From assembly GCF_020184175.1 (NCBI RefSeq), contig NC_065532.1, positions 47,698,287 to 47,762,286 of the forward strand: DNA of 64,000 nucleotides, read 5' to 3'. Shown piece after piece: positions 52,245-64,000 of the stretch (its first letter is position 1; every line of letters starts with the position of its first letter). The DNA is from Aphis gossypii. Taxonomy: Eukaryota; Arthropoda; Insecta; Hemiptera; Aphididae. Below the pieces are notes generated by a model. The model worked only from the letters and a program-made list of their open reading frames with translations, was not told the origin of the DNA and did no database searches. Both the position numbers and the translations under genes were made by a program.

Positions 52245-52404
52245 ATGAAATAATAATGAAAGAAAGTATAATATAGGTATGTAATACTGCTATAGAAGGT
52301 TTATATAGTTATTTATATATACGTATAATGTATATAATAGTAATGTAATTTGAAAAAAATTCGTCGATTACAACTGTCCACGGTTTGTTTTGTTATTAAA
52401 TAAA
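52245..52404 (+). terminator. Presumed 3' untranslated region with AATAAA
   Basis: The canonical polyadenylation signal AATAAA lies at 52399-52404, about 155 nt after the stop of the terminal exon candidate. In such AT-rich DNA the hexamer is common, so support is positional only. Confidence 0.3.
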
Positions 52405-54699
52405 ATACGACCCCGTTACTAATCATATATATACACATCAACAACAAACCGAAACAAAACAAATAATCAAACCGTTTACACACAGTCTCGACAACCAGCA
52501 GCAGACTCTTATATATTATATATTATATTCTACGCTCAGTAATAGCGATCAAAATTATTGAAGATTCGCAATCGATTTACCTGCAGTGTTATTACATTGC
52601 CAAAGATAATGAATTAGTTTTTTTTTTTTAAATTTTCATGGAAACTGAAGGAAACAATGAAATTTCACTACATTTACCAACTTTAATATAATAAAGGTTA
52701 AGGTTATTATATTAGATTTCAAAACACTGCCGGACAATCTGATAAGACATCTAAAACACGCTGCAGTTGTGTGATATAAAGTTTTTTTATGTAATAATAT
52801 TGAAATTTTTTTCCAATTCATTGTTTTACTTACTTGTATCGAGATAAAAAATAAGATAAATACATTAGTTCCGCATCTCCTACAATTGTTTAATGATATA
52901 ATATGCTGACTTAATAAATATTAGTATGTTGTCATACACCATGGAGACCTGCAACAAAACACAAAATTGAAAAGTAATCAAATAAAAAGAGAATATAGAT
53001 TATAGGTGTAAGGCGTTTAGATATTCACAATATACACTGATATTTTATATTATAGTGATTAGTGATATATTTATAAACTTTATAACATGAATTTTTTATT
53101 TCATATTATTTTAAATTAAATAAAAAAAATATTTTTCAAAAAATGGTCACATTTACTAATTAATACCTTTATAATATCTACCAAGTCAATACATCGATTA
53201 AAGTGGTTGTATCAGCTTGATTCCTATAATATGTCATGGTTTGACATGTACAACGTGAGCAAATTCTGCTCTAAATGATATTTAAGTTGGAAAAAGACAA
53301 AAGTATAAAATGAGTAAAAAAAATACAACGTTTAACTAAATCGATAAACACGTGGTCTGTCCTTAAACGGAAATATTATATTATGACTTATTAGTGTATG
53401 ACGAGAATAAAATATTGTTTTTAATCGTGCGTTTGGTGGTAAATGCGAAGAGTACTGCTCGGGGCAAACGGAGCGATTGTGTGTGTCTGTGTGTGCATGC
53501 GTGTGTTGGTGTTTATCTGTAGTGAGCTCTAGATTACATATTTATACGTATAGGAATTATAATAAATATTACGTTTAGAGAATTTTTACGAAAAGTTAAA
53601 ATGTTGCATTCGCAAAATCCATAACAAAACGAAAACAGACGAGACATTTCATCGTAGGTAGTTTTACACAGGTAGCTGATAAAGTGTCGTTTCTGCCGTC
53701 GGCAAAGATATAAAATATATAAAAACAACAGCGATAAAGGTGCTATATATAATATATAGCACGGGTATAATAAAAACGTCAATTGTAAATACTAGACTTG
53801 ATCTTTTACCGATAAAATTACGTAGGTTTAGTAGAATAATATGACCCGATTATCTATAGAAGACTAAAATTGTATGTTATTGTGTACAACGTCAAAAGTT
53901 ACAAGAAATCACTCTAAAAAATAGAAAAATCAACGAATAATAAATAAAATAAAAATTTGTGAAATCTGTAGAGAATAAACATAGTTTCATGGCAATCATT
54001 TAAGTATTTAATAATTACTTTTATTATAAATGTAATTTTTTAAAAAAAAAAACGTTTTGTATAATATTATATTAGCTAAGTGCACTTACACTTAGGTACT
54101 CAACTAAGAACTTTCATAAAGTGAATTAAGTAAATAAAAAAGTGAAAAGTGTTTGTGTAAGTATTGATACACTTTGAGAATAATGTTAAAATATGTTCTG
54201 TAAAAGTTAAAAAAAGGTAATTTTGACCACATTTACCTTATTGTAATTTTAATATTTCGATTTAGTTTACAAAAAAAATTTTCAAAATCTGAGTAAACGA
54301 CTCATAGGGATAATAATTATAGAATTATCTTAGTTTTAGCACTCCATAAATTTCATCCTTAGCATGATATTTTTTTTATTATATATTTTGACAACACACT
54401 CTACAAATGTACGATTAAAATAAAATTAATTGGGCGAAAAAAAAACAGCATTAAATACACATTTTGCAATACTGTAATGTATTTTTAATTAATATAAATG
54501 AGAATAATGCATATTATACAGCCACGATGACAACTAGTCTCTCGGACAGTTAATCACCTAAACCCAACCTTGAGAATTTAGTGCCCTGACGCTTATAGCT
54601 TACGGAAGGCTATAGGTACGGAAGTATACCGAGCTCATATAAGCTGTATCACATATTCGATGAGTTTTACAGTATATTCGCGTGCGGCATATAATATTC
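52405..54699. other. AT-rich noncoding stretch
   Basis: A TG-repeat patch at about 53478-53510 is visible. No gene is supported. Confidence 0.6.
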
Positions 54700-55286
54700 T
54701 ATACACCGATCGCGATCTGCAGTGCGAGAAAGCGCCGAGCCACCCCTCCGGTGGACTACCTGAGTAGATACCCACCTATAATAGTAGGTAGTATATATAG
54801 GTACCTACGTATAATATACGCACGTTAGGCGGGTGACAATAAAACACAATATTATAGTAAACGCGCGCCCGCACCCGTACGTACACTTCACCCCGCAGTG
54901 TCAACGCCGTCGTGCCCGCGGGGCGGAGACAGGCCGTCCCTTTGGCCTCGAGCACTCCGCCCAGAGCGTCGCGCAACCGCTACCGCGGTAGCCTCTCCGG
55001 CGGCGACCGGAAAACGTTTGTGTCGCGCAATTGTTGTGCCGCGTCCGTTCGTAGTAGCTCCAGGGCCGACGGCGTACACTATACAGTTGCAGTCCACGCA
55101 TCACCCGTTGCCCGCACGCGCGTTTTTGCCCGTCATTGTAAACCGTATAATATCTGCGCGGTTATCGTGTCATCGTTGTGATTTTATTTTCTGGAACTTC
55201 CCGTAAATATTTTTACGAAATCTCCCGAATTTCTGTTCTCCTCTGAGATCTTACGCGTGAACGACATACGGTTTTTTGCGGCACCG
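54700..55286 (+). promoter_or_regulatory. GC/CpG-rich promoter island and 5' leader
   Basis: This is the most GC-rich segment of the right half (core 54860-55080). There is no ATG on the plus strand between about 54840 and the ATG at 55287, which is what a leader for that start would show. Several overlapping frames on both strands are a by-product of GC content. No clear TATA box is placed. Confidence 0.4.
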
Positions 55287-55346
55287 ATGACAAAAACGTC
55301 ATCCGCAAACGACTACAACTGCTGCACCATCGTCATCATTCTGCAG
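55287..55346 (+). CDS. Probable first coding exon (MTKTSSANDYNCCTIVIILQ)
   Basis: The first ATG after the GC-rich leader opens 20 codons ending exactly at a strong donor CTGCAG|GTACGT in phase 0. The last ten residues are hydrophobic with two cysteines, so a signal peptide or membrane anchor start is conceivable. The next exon is not certain; an acceptor at 56426 (TTTCCCAG) is phase-compatible but leads to only 26 more codons. The gene more likely continues past the right edge. The product is unknown. Confidence 0.4.
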
Positions 55347-58300
55347 GTACGTACTTACCCGAATAAACGGATACATTTTTCTCGTACATCGTTTTTACGT
55401 TTTAAAGAAAATGCACTCAATTAAATTGATCTATATTTATGAATAAATGTATGTACGAAAATGATTGATTGTAGAGAGCCCAACAAGAGGTGGCTTCTGG
55501 TATTATTATTCAACTAAAAAAATGTGTACGGGGGCTCGTATGCTCAAGACTGTATATTATAGAATTGATACTTCTTTATGTAGATATATTGCAATATGTT
55601 AATACAAATATACTACCCACATTCATACAGATATTATGAACGAAGAGGGTATTGTTAAAAGCATTATTTTTTTTACAATATTTGATGTTTAAAGAATAAA
55701 TATTTTGGTTGATTTGATTATCTAAAGTCACTTATTGACACAAGAGACAAAACACTTTCTTTGTATTAAATAATATAAAAAATAAACATTTCATAACAAT
55801 ATTTGTGCGTTTCTATTAATTTTTTGTAATTTTTTTTTTTTTTTAATCGAAATGTTATAAATAATAAAATAAATAAAACGCTCCCGAGACGATAGTTGTT
55901 GCGATGCCTTATTGTCATCGGAATGACGGAATATTATCATCGTGAGCATAGTCGACGATTCGACGCGCACGCTCGTCCTCACTGATTTCATATTTCTTAC
56001 GATTTCGGATTTACACGCGAATCATTTCAAGTCCCGCGATCGATGGACAAGGTTACAGCGACGACCCCGATGACATATTTTTAAGCTTCTAAGTGTTCTA
56101 ATAGTCGTTATAGTCTTAAAATAATAATTTTTATATACATAAAAATGTACGTATAGTATAATATATTTTTATAGATATATTTATAAACTATAATTATAAA
56201 TTTATTCCTTAACCTACGAGTCCGAACCGATTTTACTATTTTTTGTCTTATGCATTAGTTTTAGATATATATGTATATTGTATTATACATAATATTATAA
56301 ACATATACCTAATACCTGACACGCTTGATATCGTACCCATATATTATTTTATTATATTATATGGTTTGTATTGGGTGAAACGTTTTGAAAAGGTCAGTTT
56401 CTTTTCGGAGTTTGTCTATTTCCCAGGCTTTGTCGCCGCGAGCGTTTTTATTGATTTCATTTCGACATAATAAATACGGCACGAAACAAATATCGATTAA
56501 AATATAGATGTGTAATAAGGTAATATTATAGTTTTGCTACTTATTATTAAAAAAAAAAAAATTTAGAAAACGACTTTCCGATCATATTCCATAGTTTGTG
56601 CGACGACCGGTCACATAACATTATTTAAATGATACAGTCACGCACCAAAAACTGATTTTTTCAAATTTCGAGGTCTGTACCTGTCAGACCCACGGATTCT
56701 AGGTCTTACAACGTTACAAATCGTGTTTTTTAACAGTCAAGGAGTGCGAAGATTTAGATATATGCGCTTTCGGACATATATTTTTGAAACGCCACGCGTA
56801 TTATTATAATATTATGATAAATTATGTTTAAACTTTAAGGAACGACATTACAACAAAGTTATTATTGTTTCTTTATTGAATAACTCATTCTATAGAAAGT
56901 TTCACTTATGTAAATTGTTTGAATTCATTGTTTATACATAGATATAGTACTTTAAATGACTATATTATAATGTTTGAATAAAATTGAAATTATTTCATAA
57001 TATATTCGGAAATTATTATTTTTATTATAGTTTAATTGTATGCATTTCTATAAAACTAAAATTTTCAATAAAAACAATATATAATATAATATAAGTAGGT
57101 ATCAATAATATTTTATTTATTATGTAAGTATATAAAGATTTTAATTTATCATAAAATTTATTTTATATCTAATTTTATTTACATAATCGAATAGTATATG
57201 TACTAATAATCTAAACTATATATTACTATACTTTTTAGTAGAGTTTTTTTTTTGTTTTTGTTTTTATTTATATGATAAATATTAATATGAGAATTTGATT
57301 ATTATTAATAAATATCCTTTTTATATATTATATAACAAGTTGAATTAATGTCAAAAATAAATTGACTTTGTAATTGAATTTATAATGGTTTTTTCATTTA
57401 TGTATATAGAAATTTAAATGAAATAATTATTTGGTTATTTATTAACATCCTAATGTAAAATATAAAGAATATAATATAATACTTAAATCATATTTTTTTC
57501 TTAAACTCAAATTTCAAATTGCTATGAAAATAATTAAAATAGAATTTTGAAATTAAAAAAAAAATTATACTTGTTTTTATTTATAAAAGTATACTATAGA
57601 GTAGTATGATTGAATGATTTGTTGTACCTAAATATTACTTAGATACTCTTACATATTATATTATTTTATTATAATAATATACAGCAATTATTTTATACAG
57701 TGAGAGTTAACCGTTGAGTTTTTGTTCATTATTTGTTTTACTTTATTTCTATTATAAATTGAAATAAAAGTGAAGCACTTAACTTAGGGTAAATTTTGTG
57801 TATGTGCTATATAACTTCTAAAAATTCGTTGAGTTCATTTATTAAAAATAGTTTTTAACTTCCGAATATTTTAACAATTTCAAGTTTAAAAGAAAAATAT
57901 TTAAATTTATTGTTTCCATACCATTATGTAACACAATTTCAGTTGATAATTATTAAAGTATAAAATAAATACAAATTGTTTCCAACTTTCCAAGCAATGT
58001 CACCTTCAAACCATTTTAATAAAAAATTTAATCGCTTTAAACCATTTTAAAATAATTAAAATTATGATCACTCCCAAAAATATTCATTTTTGAAATTTAC
58101 TTAATTTAGCTTTTCTATGATTAATTTTATTTAATACGATATAATTACACATTTGTAAACTCTTTTTAATATTAAGAAAAATTTTGTTAATATAGGGAGT
58201 AAAAAAATTCGTAATTCAAAATAAATATGTTTAATGAATTCGAATTCATTTGGACGATACAATATTGCAACAAATAAAAATTAAACGATGTCAGGTGTAA

Positions 58301-60699
58301 TTAGAATTAATTAATAATCAATGACAATATATATTGGCTGATAATAATCTCGAAAACTTTGTTATTTATCATTTTTTTTTTTTTTTTTTAATAATAATTA
58401 TTACTTTTTTCAATACGAGTACCATAAATTATGAACTTTTAATTTTATCTTATTTATTATTTTCTATAAACAATAATAATATATCATTTAATTTTTATTA
58501 TAACTTACAAGTGGTTTCAATGCTTTGCTTAAAAATAATGTAATCATTCATTTTATTTGCTTTTTACATGGCTAAATGTATTTATCTATTTTTATACCCA
58601 CAGGCCACAATTATTCTAAATATTTAGTTTGTAAGTATATGCATATTACGTGCACGCGAATATATGTACAATAATATAATAATTAAAGAAATTTACAAAT
58701 TTTGAATTAATATTTAGCTTTTAAAAATGAAGTTATCGTATTCATTAAATAATTAACTCAAATTTATCCCTGGTACAATCCGACTACAATGAATGATTAT
58801 TTGTAGAATTTGTATTTATTATATCAACAGAAAATTTTTAGTGTTAATTAATTATATGTAATATAGTGTTAGTATATAAATTATTATAAAAATATAATTT
58901 TGTTTAAAATAATTATTAATTAGTATTTTATCGTATTTATTGTATAAACTGTGAATGATAGTAGTTTATATAATTTTTTACACTGACAATATACATAATA
59001 TACATAACATTTAAATTATTCCAATATTAACTGAAAATATTCATAATTTTTCATTAATTAAATAGTACCTACTTGAAATTTTTCACTGCAGAATTTTAGA
59101 TTAGAAATATAAAAATGAGTAGATATTTTAAAGTAACTAGACCGGTTTAGCTTCTAAATTTGAGTATAAGTATAGGTACCTGTCATTTTTTTTTCGACAT
59201 GAAAATATATAATATAAATGTACTTTTATACTCATATTCCATACGATGTTATTCAACAAAATAGCATAAAATAATATTTCTTGAGTGAAAAGTTATTATT
59301 ATTCTTTATAATATTAGAATGATTTACGTTGTACCAGTACGTTGTAACTTATAGATATATATTTATTACTTATAATATATAAATTAGTTTATCATTAAAT
59401 ACAAAATCTATATGTAATATATAATTATTATTATGAATAATTCATATCTCATTAGTTTTATAATCTAATATATTATTATATTCACTTTTTGTACAATATT
59501 CGGCTTTCATACTTTAATACATACATGTTACATTCTACATACATATTATATCCATATATTTTTTTAATAACTCACAAAATTGCATATACCTAGGTATTAT
59601 TTAAAAAAATTAAAAATAGTTCATATTATTAGCTCACGCCGTTAAAAAAAAATAATAATAATCTGCAATGTTTTATTGATCTTGGATATAAAACTTTACC
59701 ACAATCAAATAATATAGTACGTATATCATACCTTTTACTATAGTATCGAATTTCTAAACTAAGTATTACCTTACTATAATTTGGATAATATATTTGATAA
59801 GTTCATTCATAAGTCCTTATTCCTTAAACTGCATAACACATAAAAGTGTGTAATCACACTCACAAACATAAAAAAAATTAGCCAAATTCAATAGGCACAT
59901 TATAGTAGCATACTTAGAATTGAAATGTTAGTCGGAAAAATATGAGATTGCTCCTGTAAAATATACTTACGAGTCTTAGCCAATACGCATTTATAAGTAC
60001 TTATGTTAATATATGTATACTCATTTTAAAGCAGTAAAATGATTTCATGCAGTATAATTACCTTCACTGTAATGTTAAATATTAAGGTTAAATGAATGAT
60101 TACTACAATAATGTAAGAGCCTATAATAATAGCTTATAATTTTATAAGTGGTCGAAAAGGAATGTTGTTTCATTTAATTTATCGGAAAATGGCATAAGAA
60201 AAAACCGTCTACAACAAGATAGCGTAACGTATTATAATACGATTCAAAATCGTTTCGTGCCTGAGTGGAAACTTTTTTAAAATAGTCGTATGGGATGTCG
60301 ACGAAAGAACTTATATAATATACTCGTATTTGTATATATTGTGATCAACTGTTGTCGCACATTACAACGTCGCGTATAAGACGATAATCGTTCCATGGGG
60401 AACTTATTCAGTTTGATATTATGATACACACGACAGTTAATAATAATAATACCAATTACAGTAAAGGACTGAAGGACGGTTTTAGCGAGTGAAAAGAATG
60501 TTTGAAATATTTTGAATTCCTCGGTATAGGGGAAAACAATTCTGAAATCACTTATTACTATTTTAAATAAATCGACCCATTAATGTATACAATACTTATT
60601 ATAATATGCATATACGAGAGTAGGTATATATTATAATACGTCGGTGGGGTATTAAAAGTATATATACTCGCTCGTACCTATAATATTATAACGTTATTA
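55347..60699. other. AT-rich noncoding stretch
   Basis: The plus acceptor GTCTATTTCCCAG (56414-56426) precedes a short open segment (ALSPRAFLLISFRHNKYG in phase 0) and is the only notable splice signal. 57-60 kb is among the most AT-rich parts of the window. Confidence 0.55.
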
Positions 60700-61740
60700 T
60701 TTAGAGCACGTAGATATATACCTATGTATGGCGTATATGTGTGTGTGTGTGTGTGTTACTACTGGACGGCGGCGACGGCGCGTGTAATAATAATTATATG
60801 GTTTCGAACGCGTGTTTTACATGACGTATACATTCTTGGGATGCCTCGTGTGGATACCGTCTACGGATACTCAAACATTTATAATATACCGTCCGAAAAT
60901 TCGAGCACGCGAGATGGGCTCGGTTATGAGATATTATATAGTGCAGCGCGCGCGCGCCCGTACCTACGCCTCCGCGTGTGGGAGATTTAGATTTCTCGAT
61001 CGTTTCGTGAAAATAAAAAAACAAAATCCTTTTTATTTCGACGAAATTCCCATATCGTGTCGATAATGACGCGACGAATGCCGTCCGATCGGTGCAATGT
61101 GTGTATATTATATGTATAAACTCGTATAATATATCTATACAGACAGCGGCGTTTGTGTGTACCCGACATGGCTCAGAGGCTGTGTTTTTTTTTTTACTTA
61201 TTTTTTGTTGTTTTTATTCGTATAAATAATATATATACATCTATATATATATGTATTATATAATATTATAAAAAAAATCATCTCGTCCAGAACCTTACCG
61301 GAGGGTAGCCCCGCCGTAAGCCCGTAACGAACCGCCGAGCGGCGTATAATTTCGAATTAAACGGTTTGCGCGCGCGTCGATTAACTCCCGATGCTGCAGA
61401 TATAACACAATATAATAGTTCAGTATACCTATTCAACCCCGTCGGTCGCGTGATTTCAGCGAAAAGAAACACGATCGTTCGCCCTCTCCGCCTCGGAGGC
61501 ATGCCGATAACATTACGCATAGTATTATAAATACGTATTATATCGTTATATTTACACGCCGCCGCAGCAGCTCTCTCCGTGGGCGCGATCGTTGATTAAC
61601 TGCACGAATACGCGTAAATATGTATACGTGTGTGTACATGGTCATATTTTATTAATATCACGGAATGTCGTGATATCGAACGAGAATTGAGCGTGTGATC
61701 TAAATATTATTATTTAAGAACCTGTGAGTGCCGAGCGGGG
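60700..61740. promoter_or_regulatory. CpG-rich island with TG and CG repeats and a donor at 61720
   Basis: GC patches lie at 60765-60980, 61300-61390 and 61470-61600, with a (TG)n run at about 60737-60756 and a (CG)5 core at about 60946. A strong donor-like AACCT|GTGAGTGC occurs near 61720. No frame has convincing coding character. Confidence 0.3.
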
Positions 61741-64000
61741 TAGTCTTCAATAAACGTGCAAAAATTCATAAATAATTTTCATTCGCCCGCAAATATAGTA
61801 ATATTATATATTTAGATACATAATATTATAATAGGTTTTATGCATATTATATATAATAATTTTAAGTACACATATAGTGTTATCATATCATGGCTATACG
61901 GAAAAGCAGTGGCGTATTTAAGAGAAAATATGGATAGACTTTACTTCACCATGAGACTTGATGAGACTTTTTCTAATATAAGTGACGAAATTAAAAGTAT
62001 ATATAAAATAAAAAAATGAATGATATTATTGAAAAACATGGAAGTTGATAAACGCTAGTCTGAGAGAACACAAACTCGTTTCACGCAATAAAATATTGTA
62101 CCTATACTTATTTATATTAAAAAAAGGCATTTGCTTTTAAAAATATAAATTTAGTAGTATACAGTACTCTATGCACTTATGAATAATAAAAATAAAAATT
62201 AATCGTACTCATATTTACCTATGAATAGTTTTTTTTTTTGATAGGTATACTTATATATTATAACTTCCAATAACACCTTAGTATTTCTTTATACGTATAC
62301 TTATTATAAATAATATAACACATATTATTGTAAATTATAATTTATAATTTATAACTGTTAATTATCATTATTATTATTATTATTGATGGGTATCAAAATA
62401 AAACTAAATAAGAAAAATATTATACCTATATAGTTGAATTCAATGATATAAAGTTTGCTAATCTCTGATTTATCAACTCCACTTCATAATCCTGGAGGTG
62501 TAATAATAATCGTACTCGTCAGATTAATTTACAAATACATTATATATAATATAATATGTATTATGTATAAAATATGTATAGTATGTATTATTATATAATA
62601 TATATATTATATATACATGTCCACCTTTCTATGGTACATTCATGACGTTTTTGACGTAAATCATATATTTATTATTTATATATTGTTTAGGTATGATATA
62701 TAAATATATATATAATATATACGTGTACCTATATACTATATAATATACCTATATATATAGTTGTACTGTTTTATCGGACTACGAGATCAACGACGCGTGA
62801 CGGAAAAATAGGCGTTACTAAAAAAAAAAAAAAAAAAACAACCTTAGTTTTTAATACATCACACATGAATTATACACAGATTTTTACAGCCGTACGCATA
62901 TTCGTATTTAGAGGTAGGTACTACATATTAGGCATCCAACTTTGACGCTGTCTTTTTTCAACATACCTATAATAATATGTGATAACGCCAAAAAACGTGA
63001 GATTTTTACTATCAATATATGTACTTTTTTGCCAACCTCTAATTACCTCTAATTATTATACTATACGTTGTTGTCATTTTCGATTTTAAGTAGGTACAGG
63101 TACCTCCCAAAGTCGTATCCATCTGTAGTTAGAATTACCTACTGCTATAATCAGCATATTGATCAACAATGCGTTACCTATATTATTATAATTTGTATTA
63201 GTTTTGATATCTCGTAAGATAACGAAAAGTAAAATTTACGAACTCTTTAGCAATAATAAAAACATATATTATTCGTATATCCTCGATCTGGCTAAAATAA
63301 TAATAAACAGAAGAAAAAATAACTATCCATAGACTTTATTATAATATTGTATTTTATAGGTAGTTATTAATAAAATTTGTTTATTAAATAAATGTAAAAT
63401 AATGAAAAATGTGTAATATACAATTATACGCGATAGATTGGTATTTGTTTAATAGTAGGTAGGTTAGATTGAAAAAAAAATTAAAAGTTTTTTAACTACA
63501 AAATCTACTTTTTCCGATAAAGTTCTTATCTAGCCAAACGACGTAGGCATACATTTTACCAAGAGTGTAATCATTATCACACATCTACATTACACGTATT
63601 CATATTTAAGTGGGTCGTAATTCCATGAATTTACAGTGTGTACTGCAGCATATAAAACCAACTAGATTGTTAACGTGTCATATAGGGAGGGGTGCAAAGG
63701 ATAAATAAAAATATAGATATATATTATACATAATATACTATATGTGCATGGTGAAACGTAATTAAAATGTCCCGACCAAAGGGCGCATTTCGTTTGTGGA
63801 ATAGTGACGTATACAAACGAAAGCGGAAAGTGGGGTGGTGTGGTCGGTCAGCCTTTTGAATTATTAAACCTTCCGCACAATCAACACGCGCACACATACC
63901 CACTAAATACACACACACTCTTGCCCTCACCTCTTCGCGCGTATTTCATCGAAGAAGCAATTCAATTCCAAAACGGTCTCACCCCTTCCCCTCATCCTAA
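61741..64000. other. AT-rich noncoding stretch with repeat relics
   Basis: CAGTGGCGTATTTA at 61907-61920 resembles the start of common insect DNA-transposon families. An A19-type tract is at about 62820-62838. A 30-codon ATG frame at 63767-63859 (MSRPKGAFRLWNSDVYKRKR...) is basic but has no splice or family support. The last 250 bp are richer in GC and pyrimidines. Confidence 0.45.

Noticed and set aside
54776..55206. Five overlapping frames on both strands
   Set aside because: High GC lowers stop frequency; the frames overlap antisense and none has start or splice support. The short exon at 55287 is preferred.
60724..61169. Overlapping ORFs on both strands
   Set aside because: They begin in a (TG)n run or cross a (CG)n core and mirror each other; no splice signals or family text.
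61168..61269. ATG in good context followed by a hydrophobic signal-peptide-like stretch (MAQRLCFFFYLFFVVFI)
   Set aside because: The hydrophobic part is simply a translated T-rich tract, and the frame ends after about 33 codons in TA repeats.
63767..63859. 30-codon basic ORF (MSRPKGAFRLWNSDVYKRKR...)
   Set aside because: Too short to judge, with no clear donor, no known family and no supporting neighbours.
1..64000. CRISPR arrays, tRNA/rRNA genes, bacterial operons, long viral or retroviral ORFs
   Set aside because: No spaced direct-repeat array, no recognisable tRNA A/B-box pair with a cloverleaf, no rRNA core words and no intact polymerase, integrase or capsid-like frame was seen.

Overview
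The window looks like AT-rich animal nuclear DNA, most likely from an aphid. This guess rests on the very high AT content, the constant recurrence of words such as AATATTATA and TAGGTA/TACCTA, introns as short as 69 nt, GT-AG splice sites, and an arthropod-like eIF3c fragment. No search could be run, so the species is not established. There are no bacterial-style operons, no long intact ORFs, no convincing RNA genes and no CRISPR array. Coding sequence is a very small part of the 64 kb.

Left end (1-7 kb). A minus-strand gene enters from the left edge. Its first coding exons (207-908) encode an unrecognised lysine-rich protein and are split by a 69-nt intron that stays open in frame. At 5.2-6.7 kb, also on the minus strand, lies a partial, intron-containing, frameshifted copy of the gene for translation initiation factor eIF3 subunit c. 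An 86-bp piece of that copy (the end of one exon plus intron) occurs again 2944 bp away at 3490-3575.

Middle (7-52 kb). Most of this is AT-rich noncoding DNA. A few isolated plus-strand segments have coding character and good splice signals: 12320-12437 (strongest), 20747-20833, 25596 onward, and a probable terminal exon at 52138-52244 followed by AATAAA. They may be exons of one plus-strand gene with introns of many kilobases, but I cannot name its product and the links between exons are inferred. Two open, splice-bounded segments on the minus strand lie near 34.6-35.0 kb. Transposon-like relics include a 197-bp inverted-repeat element with two C15 tracts (35283-35479), a 215-bp long-hairpin MITE (49442-49656), a segment with subterminal repeats (24.2-24.7 kb) and several hAT-like end motifs.

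Right end (52-64 kb). A GC-rich promoter-like island at 54.7-55.3 kb ends in a probable first coding exon (55287-55346, plus strand) whose gene would run on to the right. The rest is noncoding.

Across the window, GC- and CpG-rich islands rich in microsatellites stand out every few kilobases (about 2.7, 10.0, 12.9, 18.5, 26.0, 28.8, 36.6, 47.2, 55.0 and 61.2 kb). Several end in a strong plus-strand splice donor, as expected for alternative first exons or regulatory hubs of one or more large genes. That is the most unusual large-scale feature here, although its meaning is inferred.
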